A stretch of DNA of 20,315 nucleotides from Bacillota bacterium (GCA_021821185.1 JAKACU010000033.1:1-20315); one strand, 5' to 3'. Shown: positions 1-7,878, counted from the stretch's first letter. Notes: a model not told the origin generated them from the sequence alone. Numbers and translations: made by a program.

Positions 1-19
1 CCCGGGCGGGCGGTGCGTC

Positions 20-205
20 ATAAGCCGGATCCGATGGCGTATTGCCAATCATAAGCGTTCATGCTGCATGACTACGCCGAATCGCACGGTCTATCGCGTC
101 TCAATCGCCCATTTCCAGGCCACAGGAACGAAATAAGCCACGACAGCCGGCTTCTTGTGGTCAGTCCCATCGCACAACTCCTATACGCCAAAAAATCCGG
201 CTTAT
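20..205. mobile_element. MITE-like element with 23-bp imperfect terminal inverted repeats
   Basis: The 23 bases at 20-42 read ATAAGCCGGAT, four variable bases, then TGGCGTAT. The reverse complement of 183-205 reads ATAAGCCGGAT, TTTT, then TGGCGTAT. I count 19 matches in 23, with the outer 11 and the inner 8 bases identical. The element spans 186 bp and has no credible reading frame, so it has the shape of a miniature inverted-repeat element mobilised by a transposase encoded elsewhere. I see no clear target-site duplication; only one C flanks both ends. Which IS family would act on it is unknown. The inverted repeat is directly visible; mobility is inference, because no second copy lies in the window. 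Confidence 0.5.
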
Positions 206-270
206 CTCGACCTCACGAACGTCACGAACCTCACTCATAACCATCTACCCAAGTTGATCACGCCAATTCG

Positions 271-1254
271 TTACCAAAAGAGACCGACGATATCCTCAAC
301 AGTAATATCACCAAAGTAGGCCTTAAGATCTATCGTTGATATGACCCTCCCGACACTGTCAGGATCATATCGGCACCCAAGGAAAGCCTGCTCAACATCG
401 GCTATCTCATTCATACCAAAAAAATCCCCGTAAATCTTACAGCCAGCAATTTTACCGCTTTGCACATCGAGGCGGATATCGATCGAGCCGATAGGAAATC
501 GCTTCGATCCTACGACGTTGCTCACCGGAGACTTCCCATAATTCCACTCCCAATTGCGGTATCGTTCAGTCGATAACTTGCGAATGCCATCCCAGTCTTG
601 ATCGGTTAGTTTATATTCCTGCAAGGAAGAATGTGCACCAATGAATTTCAACAAACCAGCGCGAAAGTCCATAATGCTCATGTCATCATGTAAATATTCG
701 CGAATATTATCCACGCGGCTGCGGATCGATTTGATACCCTTAGACGCAATCTTGTCTGTTTTAACTTGCAAGGCATTCGTCACCACATCGAGATCAACAT
801 CAAACATCAAGGTACCGTGACTGAACATCCGACCGCGCGTTGAAAACTGCGCATTGCCAGAGACCTTCTTCTCACCGATTTGTAAATCATTGCGTCCGGT
901 AAGTTGGGCTTGTACACCCATCGCTTGTAAAGCTTCTACTACGGGTTCCGTAAATCGTCGAAAGTTGCGAAAACTATCGCCGTCATTCTTTGTAATGAAG
1001 CTAAAATTCAAATTACCTAAATCATGATATACAGCCCCACCACCCGACAATCGCCGGACGACATGAATACCATGGTTTTGCACGTACTCTTGATTAATTT
1101 CTTCAAAAGTATTCTGATTTCTTCCTATAATGATAGAAGGTTCATTAATGTAGAACAACAGGTACGTCTCTTCCTGATCAAGATCCAACGCGTACTCTTC
1201 AATCGCTAAATTGATCGATGGATCATTAATTTGCTGATTGTCGATAAATAACAT
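271..1254 (-). CDS. lplJ: Lipoate-protein ligase (LplA/LplJ type)
   Basis: Attaches free lipoate, through lipoyl-AMP, to lysines of E2 and GcvH lipoyl domains in the cytoplasm (lipoate salvage). The 327-aa protein has the family's adenylate-binding signature RRLSGGGAVYHDLGN at about residues 67-81. It also has the conserved lysine region KKVSGNAQ near residue 130, where LplA enzymes carry the lysine that contacts lipoyl-AMP. A C-terminal accessory domain follows (about 240-327). The length is normal for a single-chain LplA/LplJ. The ATG at 1254 has an AAAGG-type ribosome binding site about ten bases upstream. The gene stands alone between a MITE-like element and a broken transporter, and no clear terminator follows it. 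The function is confident; LplJ versus LplA naming is less so. Confidence 0.92.
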   Translation of the reverse strand: MLFIDNQQINDPSINLAIEEYALDLDQEETYLLFYINEPSIIIGRNQNTFEEINQEYVQNHGIHVVRRLSGGGAVYHDLGNLNFSFITKNDGDSFRNFRRFTEPVVEALQAMGVQAQLTGRNDLQIGEKKVSGNAQFSTRGRMFSHGTLMFDVDLDVVTNALQVKTDKIASKGIKSIRSRVDNIREYLHDDMSIMDFRAGLLKFIGAHSSLQEYKLTDQDWDGIRKLSTERYRNWEWNYGKSPVSNVVGSKRFPIGSIDIRLDVQSGKIAGCKIYGDFFGMNEIADVEQAFLGCRYDPDSVGRVISTIDLKAYFGDITVEDIVGLFW

Positions 1255-1287
1255 ACCAACTCAACCTTTCAATAAGGCAGAATTCAC

Positions 1288-1317
1288 TTGACCTAGTTCA
1301 TGTTGTATCAATATAGT
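1288..1317 (+). promoter_or_regulatory. Putative sigma-A promoter for the leader of the EamA pseudogene
   Basis: TTGACC at 1288-1293 and TATAGT at 1312-1317 are separated by 18 bases. Each hexamer matches the consensus at five of six positions. Transcription would start near 1324, leaving a leader of about 260 nt before the transporter start at 1584. It points away from the lipoate ligase. Confidence 0.45.
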
Positions 1318-1323
1318 AATATG

Positions 1324-1583
1324 GGCAAGACAAAATGTCGACCAAATTAGTCACCTTTATGACTGTGGGCGAGAACTTCTCGAACCTGTCGCTTTCACTT
1401 TTGTCCATGCAGTGAGTCCAGCGATGCTCCGTAACGCTGTCTCTTGGTTTATTAGCAGTCATCGTACGGTCCTTACTTCGTCACCCATCGACAAAGTCGA
1501 TGAATTGATCTGATGAATTGATACTACGAATACCAACGGTAATACTATCCCTGACAATCGAGAGTGAAAGGTTTGACAACATC
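1324..1583 (+). other. Hairpin-rich untranslated leader or gene-free stretch
   Basis: This stretch of the gene-free interval 1255-1583 holds no open frame worth calling but has several short inverted repeats: AGTCA/TGACT at 1349-1364, CGAGAA-C-TTCTCG at 1370-1382, CAGCG/CGCTG at 1419-1439 (extendable by GAG/CTC), and CATCGAC-AAA-GTCGATG at 1486-1502. A direct repeat of GATGAATTGAT occurs at 1499-1509 and 1512-1522. If the promoter at 1288 is real, these would lie in a structured 5' leader. It does not match a riboswitch class I recognise. Confidence 0.3.
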
Positions 1584-2388
1584 ATGAAACGCGGAATTCT
1601 GTTTCTTATTTTAGCCACTGTGCTATGGGGAGGGAATTATGTTTGCGGGCGATTTTTAGCACCTGCCATGCCATCCACGCTGCTCAATAGCCTACGCTGG
1701 GCAATTTCCTTTGTCCTACTTTTAGACATCATGATGCTCAACAAAAAGAAATTGCCACTTGTATTGCGATGGAGGGAATTTCTCATCCTTGGATTTTTTG
1801 GAATATTTGCCTTCTCAACATTGAATTATTTAGGCTTACGATCCATCAGCGCCTCACAAGCCGGCATGATCTCAGCGGGAATTCCCGTCGCCATTCTTCT
1901 CTTTACACCGTTTGTGTTGCATGAGTACATTAAAGCTCGTGCTTGGGCTGGCACCATGCTGTCCATCATCGGCGTCCTCATTTTACTTGTCGGCAAACAC
2001 GCAACATCTACGCATAACTCTATCCTTGGTGATCTAGAAATTATCCTGTCAAGCTTAGCTTGGGGCATGTACACCGTGCTTGGCAAGCGTTTCAGCAAGT
2101 ACCTCGATCCGCTTACCATGACTGCCGGCGCTGCCCAACATGATCCATATGTCAACAAACGCTTGGCTGGCCGTCCTCTACGTCAGTACCTTTGCCTCCG
2201 TGGGCGCTTATCTACTCTGGAACGCTGGTGTCAATATCCTTGGCACTAGTCGTGCGGCCCCTTATATTAACTTACTTCCAATATGGACCGTTGTATTAGG
2301 AGTCCTCTTTCTCCATGAACACATTTCTGCACTTTCTTTGATCGGCGGAATCGTTACCATCCTCGGCGCTGTTTTAGCTAGCGTTTAA
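1584..2388 (+). pseudogene. EamA/DMT-family membrane transporter, broken by a frameshifting deletion
   Basis: The N-terminal part (1584 to about 2137) encodes an EamA domain with hydrophobic helices, including FLILATVLWGGNYVCGRF and the start of the second EamA repeat (LEIILSSLAWGMYTVLGKRF). The frame then breaks. From about 2146 the continuation lies in the next frame, as STNAWLAVLYVSTFASVGAY through to a normal EamA C-terminus ending at 2388. In a typical DMT transporter (about 290-300 aa, ten helices) one helix and a loop lie between TMTAGAA and the STNAW segment. Here nearly all of that is gone, so a deletion of roughly 60-100 bases, not a multiple of three, is the simplest explanation. 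The ATG at 1584 has GAAAGG twelve bases upstream. The substrate is unknown. Sequencing error is unlikely to remove a whole helix. Confidence 0.8.
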
Positions 2389-2415
2389 CAACATATAAAA
2401 ATAGTACAAAAATAG

Positions 2416-2523
2416 TTATTGAGGAACTGGTAACGACCTGGAATTATAACTTGCCTCGACATGATCCTGCAATCCCGCGCGCATAATGCCTTGCCGCATC
2501 TGCACCAAGCAACCTGGAAATGT
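2416..2523 (-). pseudogene. C-terminal remnant resembling a GlcF/LutA-type CCG-domain Fe-S protein
   Basis: The minus strand reads FPGCLVQMRQGIMRAGLQ, a few more residues, and a stop at 2416. PGC-L-Q-(L/M)-R-G-(I/L)-RAGL is the form of the second cysteine-rich CCG motif near the C-terminus of glycolate oxidase Fe-S subunits (GlcF) and lactate-oxidation LutA proteins. Nothing recognisable precedes it and no start is available, so it would be a gene fragment. The match is short and I could not align it to a database. A degraded GntR/FCD regulator close by fits such a catabolic locus, but the assignment stays tentative. Confidence 0.4.
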
Positions 2524-2568
2524 TATTCTTAAATATCGCCATTACCTATCCCCATAAACTGTATACTT

Positions 2569-2716
2569 TGTGAGTCAAGCATAGCCCCTCGGGGAGGGGG
2601 AGAAGAAAGAATAACAAAAAAACAAAGACCAAAAAACCAGAACAGGGACTTCTCACGAACTAAGTGGCTCACTTTTACCGTGATCGCTATGGCTCAATTT
2701 ATGCTTGACAAAAGCA
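2569..2716. mobile_element. Possible remnant of IS21-like insertion sequence ends
   Basis: GTCAAGCATA at 2574-2583 is matched by its exact reverse complement TATGCTTGAC at 2700-2709. The outer boundaries can be read as 5'-TG (2569) and CA-3' (2716), the dinucleotides typical of IS21-family termini. Just inside the right end, GGCTCACTTTTA (2666) and GGCTCAATTTAT (2691) form a near-repeat 25 bases apart; multiple subterminal repeats are a known trait of IS21 ends. The ~110 bases between the ends contain no istA or istB. I see no target duplication. The repeats are visible; the family assignment is inference. Confidence 0.35.
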
Positions 2717-2921
2717 CCGATTTCGAAAATGGTCAGGTTAGTGTAGAAAATCCTTGGGTTTAGTGAAAGAGGATAGATTGGTCGGATGACTTTTAACAAT
2801 GAGATCTTCATACTCCCGTAATATGCTTGTCATGAGACCGTCCTATAATGAACTCGTAGCATTATTGACCCCCTATGATGGTAATTCTTGCGCGACGTGG
2901 ACACCTCACGTTGCATTTTTT

Positions 2922-2933
2922 TGTTTGCAAACA
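2922..2933. promoter_or_regulatory. 12-bp perfect palindrome TGTTTGCAAACA, possible regulator operator
   Basis: TGTTTGCAAACA is its own reverse complement. It lies 37 bases ahead of the GTG start of the degraded GntR/FCD regulator, where an autoregulatory operator would be expected. FadR-type GntR proteins bind short palindromes of comparable length, but this one does not match a specific consensus I know, and it lacks the central CG of a CcpA cre site. Confidence 0.3.
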
Positions 2934-2969
2934 CCCATTCCATTAAGGAACTAAGCAGGAAAATTTTAA

Positions 2970-3550
2970 GTGAATAGGATAGGCGATCTAGAACAAGAAA
3001 AGATATTAATCAACGAGAAGCCAAAAGACTCAAAGTCTGAAAAGCTATTCCATCGACAATAGGAAATTTCCAACGGGGGCAAGATCTCAAGAAGCTTGCC
3101 AGCCGTTTTTGTATTAATGTTCAGTTCCATGTGGTCGGCGTTATTGCGCACATGGGTACGAATACGCAATAAGAACTCCCTGTGCAAACCGCATAAATAT
3201 CAATGATTTAGTATATCCAAGAAACGGACAATTTGTGTCGCCAACGCCATTCGTGAGCTTAAATGCTCGAAAATCGGACATTTTAGCCTGTCAAAATCAG
3301 GACATCTTTTCTCGTCAACCTATGGACAAAATGAAACAGGCGCTAGACAATGAAGAACTAAGTCGCCTGTATGACATTCAATTTCATATGAGTCTAGCCG
3401 CTGCTACGAAAAATCCTTTCCTTACACAAATCATGGATAACATGTCCCTTTATGAGGATCATCTCAGTATCTATTTGGCCGTCAAAATGCAAGATGCAAC
3501 CCCTAGCCAAGCAACATATCGAAGCACACTTAGATAGGCTACAAAAATAA
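2970..3550 (+). pseudogene. Degraded GntR-family (FadR-type, FCD domain) transcriptional regulator
   Basis: A GTG at 2970 with AGGA about ten bases upstream opens a frame that stops at 3060. Across further frame changes the winged-helix part can still be followed: LEISNGG, then KKLASRFCINV in a neighbouring frame (compare ELASRFGVS of GntR), then SSMWSALLRTWVRI (compare SSVREALRTL). From about 3330 an FCD ligand-binding domain is clear: LYDIQFHMSLAAATKNPFL, including the conserved FH and N. Near 3495 the frame shifts again, and the proper C-terminus is LAKQHIEAHLDRLQK with its stop at 3548-3550. At least three lesions make a functional product very unlikely. FCD regulators usually control organic-acid catabolism, which fits the GlcF/LutA-like scrap on the opposite strand. 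Confidence 0.7.
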
Positions 3551-3613
3551 CGATATGGGTGACGTCTTGCTCAGTACATCAATCTTTCCTTTCGTGGGGA
3601 TCAAAAAAAGTAC

Positions 3614-4960
3614 TTACAACGCGCCAAGTTCTCTTTTAACCACCTGTACAATATCATCGACATACGTTTCAACAAGCGATTGGTCCGCCGCTTCGACCAT
3701 TACTCGTACAATCGGCTCCGTTCCTGACTCGCGGACAAGTACACGTCCATCTTCGCCAAGTTTATCCTCCACACTACGAATCGTATCCAGAATAGGACCG
3801 TTGTTACGCCAAGCTGATTTGTCTTTGACTCGGATATTCACGAGCAATTGTGGGTACGAGCGCATGACCGAGGCCAACTGACTTAACGGCTGGCCACTTG
3901 ACGCCAGTACATCCAGTAGTTGTAAAGCTGTTAGAATTCCATCACCAGTCGTATTGTGTTGTAAAAAAATAACGTGTCCAGATTGCTCCCCGCCCAGAAC
4001 ATAACCGCCTTCGCGCATCGCTTCCATGACATAACGATCGCCAACCGATGTGCGAACCAGTTCAATACCTAGATCCCTCGCCGCTTTGATAAAGCCGTAG
4101 TTGCTCATTACGGTAGCAACTACAGTGTGCCCACGCAAGTCCCCACGTGCTAACATATCTTTTGCACAGATCAGCATGGTGCGATCACCATCGATGATCT
4201 GACCTAATTCATCAACAGCGATCAAACGATCCGCATCGCCGTCAAAGGCAAGTCCGATATCCGCATGCAATTCCTTTACTTTAGCCGCAACTGTATCCGG
4301 ATGGGTGGATCCACAACGCACATTGATATTCGTACCGTCGGGTTCATGATAAAACTCCATAACCTCCGCGCCTAAGTGGCGAAAAACCTCCCCTGCCAAA
4401 CGATAAGCCGCACCGTTCGCCGTATCGATCACGATACGCAACGATGACAAAGGTTGGTGGACAGTACCTTGCAAAAATCGCGCATAGGCATCGACTAAGT
4501 CAGAACGTGCCACCATGCGTCCAATATTTGACCCTACTGGCCGAGTACCTTGCTCAAGATGTTCCATTTGCTCTTCGATAGCATCTTCTGTGGCATCAAG
4601 CAGTTTAAACCCATCGCCACCAAAAAATTTAATTCCGTTGTCTTCCATGGGATTATGTGACGCAGAGATCATCACCCCCGCTGCGGCCCCAACCGTACGA
4701 GTAACGTAGGCTACGCCTGGCGTAGGGATCACACCTAACGCCCACACATCAACACCAGCTGTCATAACACCTGCTGCAAGCGCCGCTTCTAACAAATCAC
4801 CAGAGTATCGCGTATCTTTGCCTACAATAAAATAAGGACGTTGCGTCTGTTGTGTCGAAAGCACACGAGCGGCCGCAAAACCCAGACGAAATGCTAATTC
4901 TGGCGTCAGTTCACGATTAGCGACACCGCGCACGCCATCAGTTCCAAACAATCGACCCAC
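3614..4960 (-). CDS. glmM: Phosphoglucosamine mutase
   Basis: Converts glucosamine-6-phosphate to glucosamine-1-phosphate for UDP-GlcNAc and peptidoglycan synthesis; Mg-dependent and cytoplasmic. The family signatures are all present: GRLFGTDGVRG at the N-terminus, the active-site loop ISASHNP with the phosphoserine at residue 101, the metal loop DGDADR, and the phosphate-binding loop RESGTEP near the C-terminus. I choose the GTG at 4960 and not the ATG at 4984. AAGGAG lies nine bases before the GTG and inside the longer reading, and the GTG gives 448 aa, the usual Bacillus length beginning MGRLFGTDG. It is the last gene of the cdaA-cdaR-glmM operon, an arrangement conserved in Bacillota; in B. 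subtilis CdaR and GlmM modulate CdaA. No glmS follows it here. Confidence 0.97.
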   Translation of the reverse strand: MGRLFGTDGVRGVANRELTPELAFRLGFAAARVLSTQQTQRPYFIVGKDTRYSGDLLEAALAAGVMTAGVDVWALGVIPTPGVAYVTRTVGAAAGVMISASHNPMEDNGIKFFGGDGFKLLDATEDAIEEQMEHLEQGTRPVGSNIGRMVARSDLVDAYARFLQGTVHQPLSSLRIVIDTANGAAYRLAGEVFRHLGAEVMEFYHEPDGTNINVRCGSTHPDTVAAKVKELHADIGLAFDGDADRLIAVDELGQIIDGDRTMLICAKDMLARGDLRGHTVVATVMSNYGFIKAARDLGIELVRTSVGDRYVMEAMREGGYVLGGEQSGHVIFLQHNTTGDGILTALQLLDVLASSGQPLSQLASVMRSYPQLLVNIRVKDKSAWRNNGPILDTIRSVEDKLGEDGRVLVRESGTEPIVRVMVEAADQSLVETYVDDIVQVVKRELGAL

Positions 4961-5043
4961 GAAGCACGTCTCCTTCAAATCCATAGATATCTATAATCTA
5001 CGTCATTTTCTCATAGAGGTGACACTCTAGCAATAGAACAAGA

Positions 5044-6282
5044 CTATCGATGTAAACTGGCAGCAACTTCCATAGAACCAGGCGATAGTTGTACGGTAAT
5101 AAACGTAGGCGGGAGAGCTACACCAATAGCAAGTCGCGCCTTATGCCCTGGCTTTAAGGTTGAAACATCCACATAAGCTTGCACATCTTGCGGCGATAAG
5201 GCGTACACCGTTTGCGCTGGCCCAGATACAACCAAATCAATGGTAGAGGAACCCGTACTGGTGTATGCAATTCCATTTTGCTGTCCAACAAAAGTCACCG
5301 GAATTCCTTGCAACGTCGTTTGCAAACTGGGCACAACCGTAATAGCTACACGTGCAACCGGTATGCTTAAGCGTCCACCTTCAAAAGGAATCGGAATCGG
5401 GACTTGCAGTGATTGGCTACTCGACCATCGTCCAATATGAATCGCTGGCAAGGTGATCGTGGCTAGTTTTTGCAACATGGCGCTAGGTCCACTGACGGCC
5501 ACGCGATTCGGTGTAATTACAACTTGGGAGACGATAAAGTTTTTAGCGGGCTGTCCAACAGTCGTAGCGACGAGTGGCACAAAGCGTGTTTGTTGCAAAA
5601 TAGGCACCGTCACGGTAGACGTACTTGGCGAGCAGGTGATCCCACGCACTCGTGTGCCGCGGACATCAACAGGTGTATAGGTTACACCTTGTGTAACATT
5701 TTGCACACTGCCTTGTACAGAAACACTAGCTACCACCGCGGACACCAAATGCACTAAGGCTGCAGGCCCAGTCACCGTGACAGGCGCAAGTTTGAGATCA
5801 CCTTTAGCCACTTTATAGCCAAGCGCAGGGTGACCCAAAATGCGAAGTCGTGGTTGCATGGAGACGGTTGCCCGCGGTTCCAGATCGACGGCAACCGAGG
5901 TTACTTGCGGTGTATAATTGACACCTGTTGTTGGCGAGCCGACAATCGTAACAGGAACCATATGAACGCCGGCAGACAGATGATTGGCCATCGCCTTGAG
6001 ACGAATCGATGACGACTCAACTTGCACCGTAGCTACGCCAAGCACAGTGCCGGTTACGTTCACATGCACCGTCGATGGTCGCACATGCACCGCAACCATA
6101 TTCTCATCAGTACTCACGATAACAGGTACATTTTTTAACGTCATGGCCGTATTGGTTAAACCTGTGGTTGTAATATCCCCACTGGCACTCGAGTTGACGA
6201 TGATCCACACGACAAAGCCTAACAGTACGGAAATCAGTCTCACAAACAAATTGCTGTTTAATAAGCTGTCGCGGCGTTTCAT
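5044..6282 (-). CDS. cdaR: CdaA regulatory protein, YbbR-domain protein
   Basis: Membrane-anchored extracellular regulator of the diadenylate cyclase CdaA. The 412-aa protein begins with a short basic stretch (KRR) and one transmembrane helix (LISVLLGFVVWIIVN, about residues 14-30). Four successive YbbR repeats follow at about 45-150, 150-240, 240-325 and 325-410. They are rich in valine and threonine and carry the recurring V-x-V-x-G(P/S/T) pattern, as in VTVTGPAALV, VAVSGPSAML and LVVSGPAQTV. The ATG at 6282 overlaps the cdaA stop codon (ATGA at 6279-6282) and is preceded by AGGGGGA, so the two are probably translationally coupled. A longer reading from a GTG at 6309 lies inside cdaA and has no family support. 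Confidence 0.93.
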   Translation of the reverse strand: MKRRDSLLNSNLFVRLISVLLGFVVWIIVNSSASGDITTTGLTNTAMTLKNVPVIVSTDENMVAVHVRPSTVHVNVTGTVLGVATVQVESSSIRLKAMANHLSAGVHMVPVTIVGSPTTGVNYTPQVTSVAVDLEPRATVSMQPRLRILGHPALGYKVAKGDLKLAPVTVTGPAALVHLVSAVVASVSVQGSVQNVTQGVTYTPVDVRGTRVRGITCSPSTSTVTVPILQQTRFVPLVATTVGQPAKNFIVSQVVITPNRVAVSGPSAMLQKLATITLPAIHIGRWSSSQSLQVPIPIPFEGGRLSIPVARVAITVVPSLQTTLQGIPVTFVGQQNGIAYTSTGSSTIDLVVSGPAQTVYALSPQDVQAYVDVSTLKPGHKARLAIGVALPPTFITVQLSPGSMEVAASLHR

Positions 6283-7097
6283 TGCGCTTTCCCCCTGCGT
6301 GAAAACCACCGAAAGGCATTTTTCTTTTCGTGACTCAACCCATTCGTGAGCTTCTGTGTAAGGGTGCGTTCATCTAGGTCGCGCCACAAAACGCCACCTT
6401 CTGCAATCGAAATTTTCCCCGTCTCCTCAGAAACGACAATCGCCAATGCATCTGACTGTTCAGACACACCAACTGCAGCCCGATGTCGGGTGCCAAGCTC
6501 TTTACCCAGGTTCGCACTATCGCTTAAGGGCAAGTAGCAAGAAGCTGCAACGATCCGATCTCCACGTATGATCATCGCGCCATCGTGCAGTGGCGTATTG
6601 GGAATAAAACTGTTGATCATCAGGGCTGCTGTAATCGTTGCACCGATAGGTATCCCTGTCTCCACATACTCATTGAGCCCAGTATCGCGTTCAAACACGA
6701 TAAGCGCACCGATGCGATTTTTTGCGAACACCTGTGAAGCAGTCACCATCTCATAAATAATCGGACCACGATCAGTAACCTCTTGAAAATGAAACGAGAA
6801 TGTAAATCGCGAGCGTCCTAGTTGTTCGAGTGCTCGGCGCAACTCCGGCTGAAAAACGACAGGAATGGCCAATAACCCAATCATAAGAACCTGCGTCAAA
6901 AGCCAATTTAACGCTTGCAGATGCAACACATGACTTAATCCCGTTGCTATGAGCAACACGATAATGCCTTTAAGCAATTGCACAGCCCGAGTACCGCGAA
7001 TCAATAAAATGACACGATAAAACACGTACGAGACAATCGCAATATCGAGCGCGTCGTAGATGGTGAACTTATGTATCAAGGCTAGTAACTGGTCCAT
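6279..7097 (-). CDS. cdaA: Diadenylate cyclase CdaA (c-di-AMP synthase)
   Basis: Makes the second messenger c-di-AMP from two ATP molecules; essential or near-essential in many Bacillota for potassium and osmotic balance. The 272-aa protein has three N-terminal transmembrane helices (about 12-32, 38-58, 62-82), then a short linker and a DAC catalytic domain. The domain's diagnostic motifs are seen: LHDGAMII (the DGA motif) and GTRHRAAVG (the RHR motif). The ATG at 7097 has GAGG about fourteen bases upstream, a rather long spacing. The gene heads the cdaA-cdaR-glmM unit and lies 76 bases after a GDSL hydrolase gene on the same strand. Confidence 0.97.
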   Translation of the reverse strand: MDQLLALIHKFTIYDALDIAIVSYVFYRVILLIRGTRAVQLLKGIIVLLIATGLSHVLHLQALNWLLTQVLMIGLLAIPVVFQPELRRALEQLGRSRFTFSFHFQEVTDRGPIIYEMVTASQVFAKNRIGALIVFERDTGLNEYVETGIPIGATITAALMINSFIPNTPLHDGAMIIRGDRIVAASCYLPLSDSANLGKELGTRHRAAVGVSEQSDALAIVVSEETGKISIAEGGVLWRDLDERTLTQKLTNGLSHEKKNAFRWFSRRGKAQ

Positions 7098-7173
7098 GTT
7101 CGCTGCAACATCCTCTATTCACGCTTCTCGCAGCAACAGCTTGGCGAGCAAAGTCTTGGGCTCCGTATCTATT

Positions 7174-7878
7174 TTACACCCGGGTTGTGCGTTTGTCGCG
7201 GCGTCTTTTAGCACTTGTCACACGTTGCTTTTGCTGTTTTTTAAGGTGCTTTTGATAGTAGTACAACAATACGGACGCAATTTTCTTATGGCCATCATCA
7301 TTGGGGTGAATAGGATTTTTTACGAACCGAAAATCTCGTAATTCGCCAGTCTTGTACCCCTGAACCAAGCGATCCTCTTGCCCATCATAAACTTGATGCA
7401 CAGGAACCAAAAGACAATGCTCTCCCGTGGCGATGTCCTTTAGCAAACTGTTCATCCATGATACCGCCTGTTTGGCAATTTCTTCTTTTGGAAATGGGTT
7501 GTAAACCGTACAAAGTATGAGCACCGCATCCGGATTTTTTTTCACTTGTTGGACGATACTAAGGACTCGCGAGCGAAATGTCCCGGACAAACGCTGCATT
7601 GCTTTTGTGGCATCATCTAAAAACCACGGCATAGCGCGCAGCAAATCATTGCCGCCAATCATCAGCGTAATGAGGCCTGCTTCTTCGAGAATGGCTTGTG
7701 GAATTTGCGGCAACGATTGTAGCAATTTTTCCGACGTCCAACCAGGCTTCGCATGGACATAGAGACTCGTCTTTTGCGTTTGTCGCAACATGTTGGTTAA
7801 GACAGTTGGGTAACGGTTCAACTCGTCTGTGGCATCATATCCATACGTAATAGAATCTCCTAATGCAAGATAAATCAT
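7174..7878 (-). CDS. GDSL/SGNH-family lipase or esterase
   Basis: A 234-aa SGNH hydrolase. Block I is LALGDSITYG with the nucleophile at Ser9. Block II is the glycine region KPGWTSEKLL. Block III is MIGGNDLL with the oxyanion Asn. Block V is HPNDDGH with the catalytic His at about 191. There is no signal peptide, so the protein is probably cytoplasmic. The residue three before the catalytic His, commonly Asp in SGNH enzymes (DxxH), is Asn here (NPIH). The C-terminal ~30 residues are strongly basic (KKQQKQR, KRRRDKR). AGGTGA lies nine bases before the ATG. The substrate is unknown. It sits between mnmH and cdaA on the same strand and could be co-transcribed with mnmH. Confidence 0.85.
   Translation of the reverse strand: MIYLALGDSITYGYDATDELNRYPTVLTNMLRQTQKTSLYVHAKPGWTSEKLLQSLPQIPQAILEEAGLITLMIGGNDLLRAMPWFLDDATKAMQRLSGTFRSRVLSIVQQVKKNPDAVLILCTVYNPFPKEEIAKQAVSWMNSLLKDIATGEHCLLVPVHQVYDGQEDRLVQGYKTGELRDFRFVKNPIHPNDDGHKKIASVLLYYYQKHLKKQQKQRVTSAKRRRDKRTTRV

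Larger units (their letters stand above)
2389..2969. other. Gene-poor stretch between the transporter and regulator pseudogenes
   Basis: Apart from the GlcF-like scrap, the possible IS ends and the palindrome at 2922, I see no gene with a start, ribosome binding site and plausible protein. A GC palindrome, CCCC-TC-GGGG, at 2585-2594 is not followed by a T run on either strand, so I do not call a terminator. The composition and fragments suggest a decayed locus. Confidence 0.5.

Noticed and set aside
2966..3187. 73-aa minus-strand frame
   Set aside because: It overlaps the readable winged-helix remnants on the plus strand and has no features of its own.
3235..3537. FCD-like 100-aa frame as an independent gene
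   Set aside because: It has no ribosome binding site, begins mid-domain, and its true C-terminus is in another frame; it is part of the regulator pseudogene.
3570..3613. AAAGGA followed by ATG-TAC-TGA on the minus strand after glmM, considered as the start of a lost glmS
   Set aside because: GlmS begins with Met-Cys-Gly; the second codon and the immediate stop do not fit, and no further similarity is seen.
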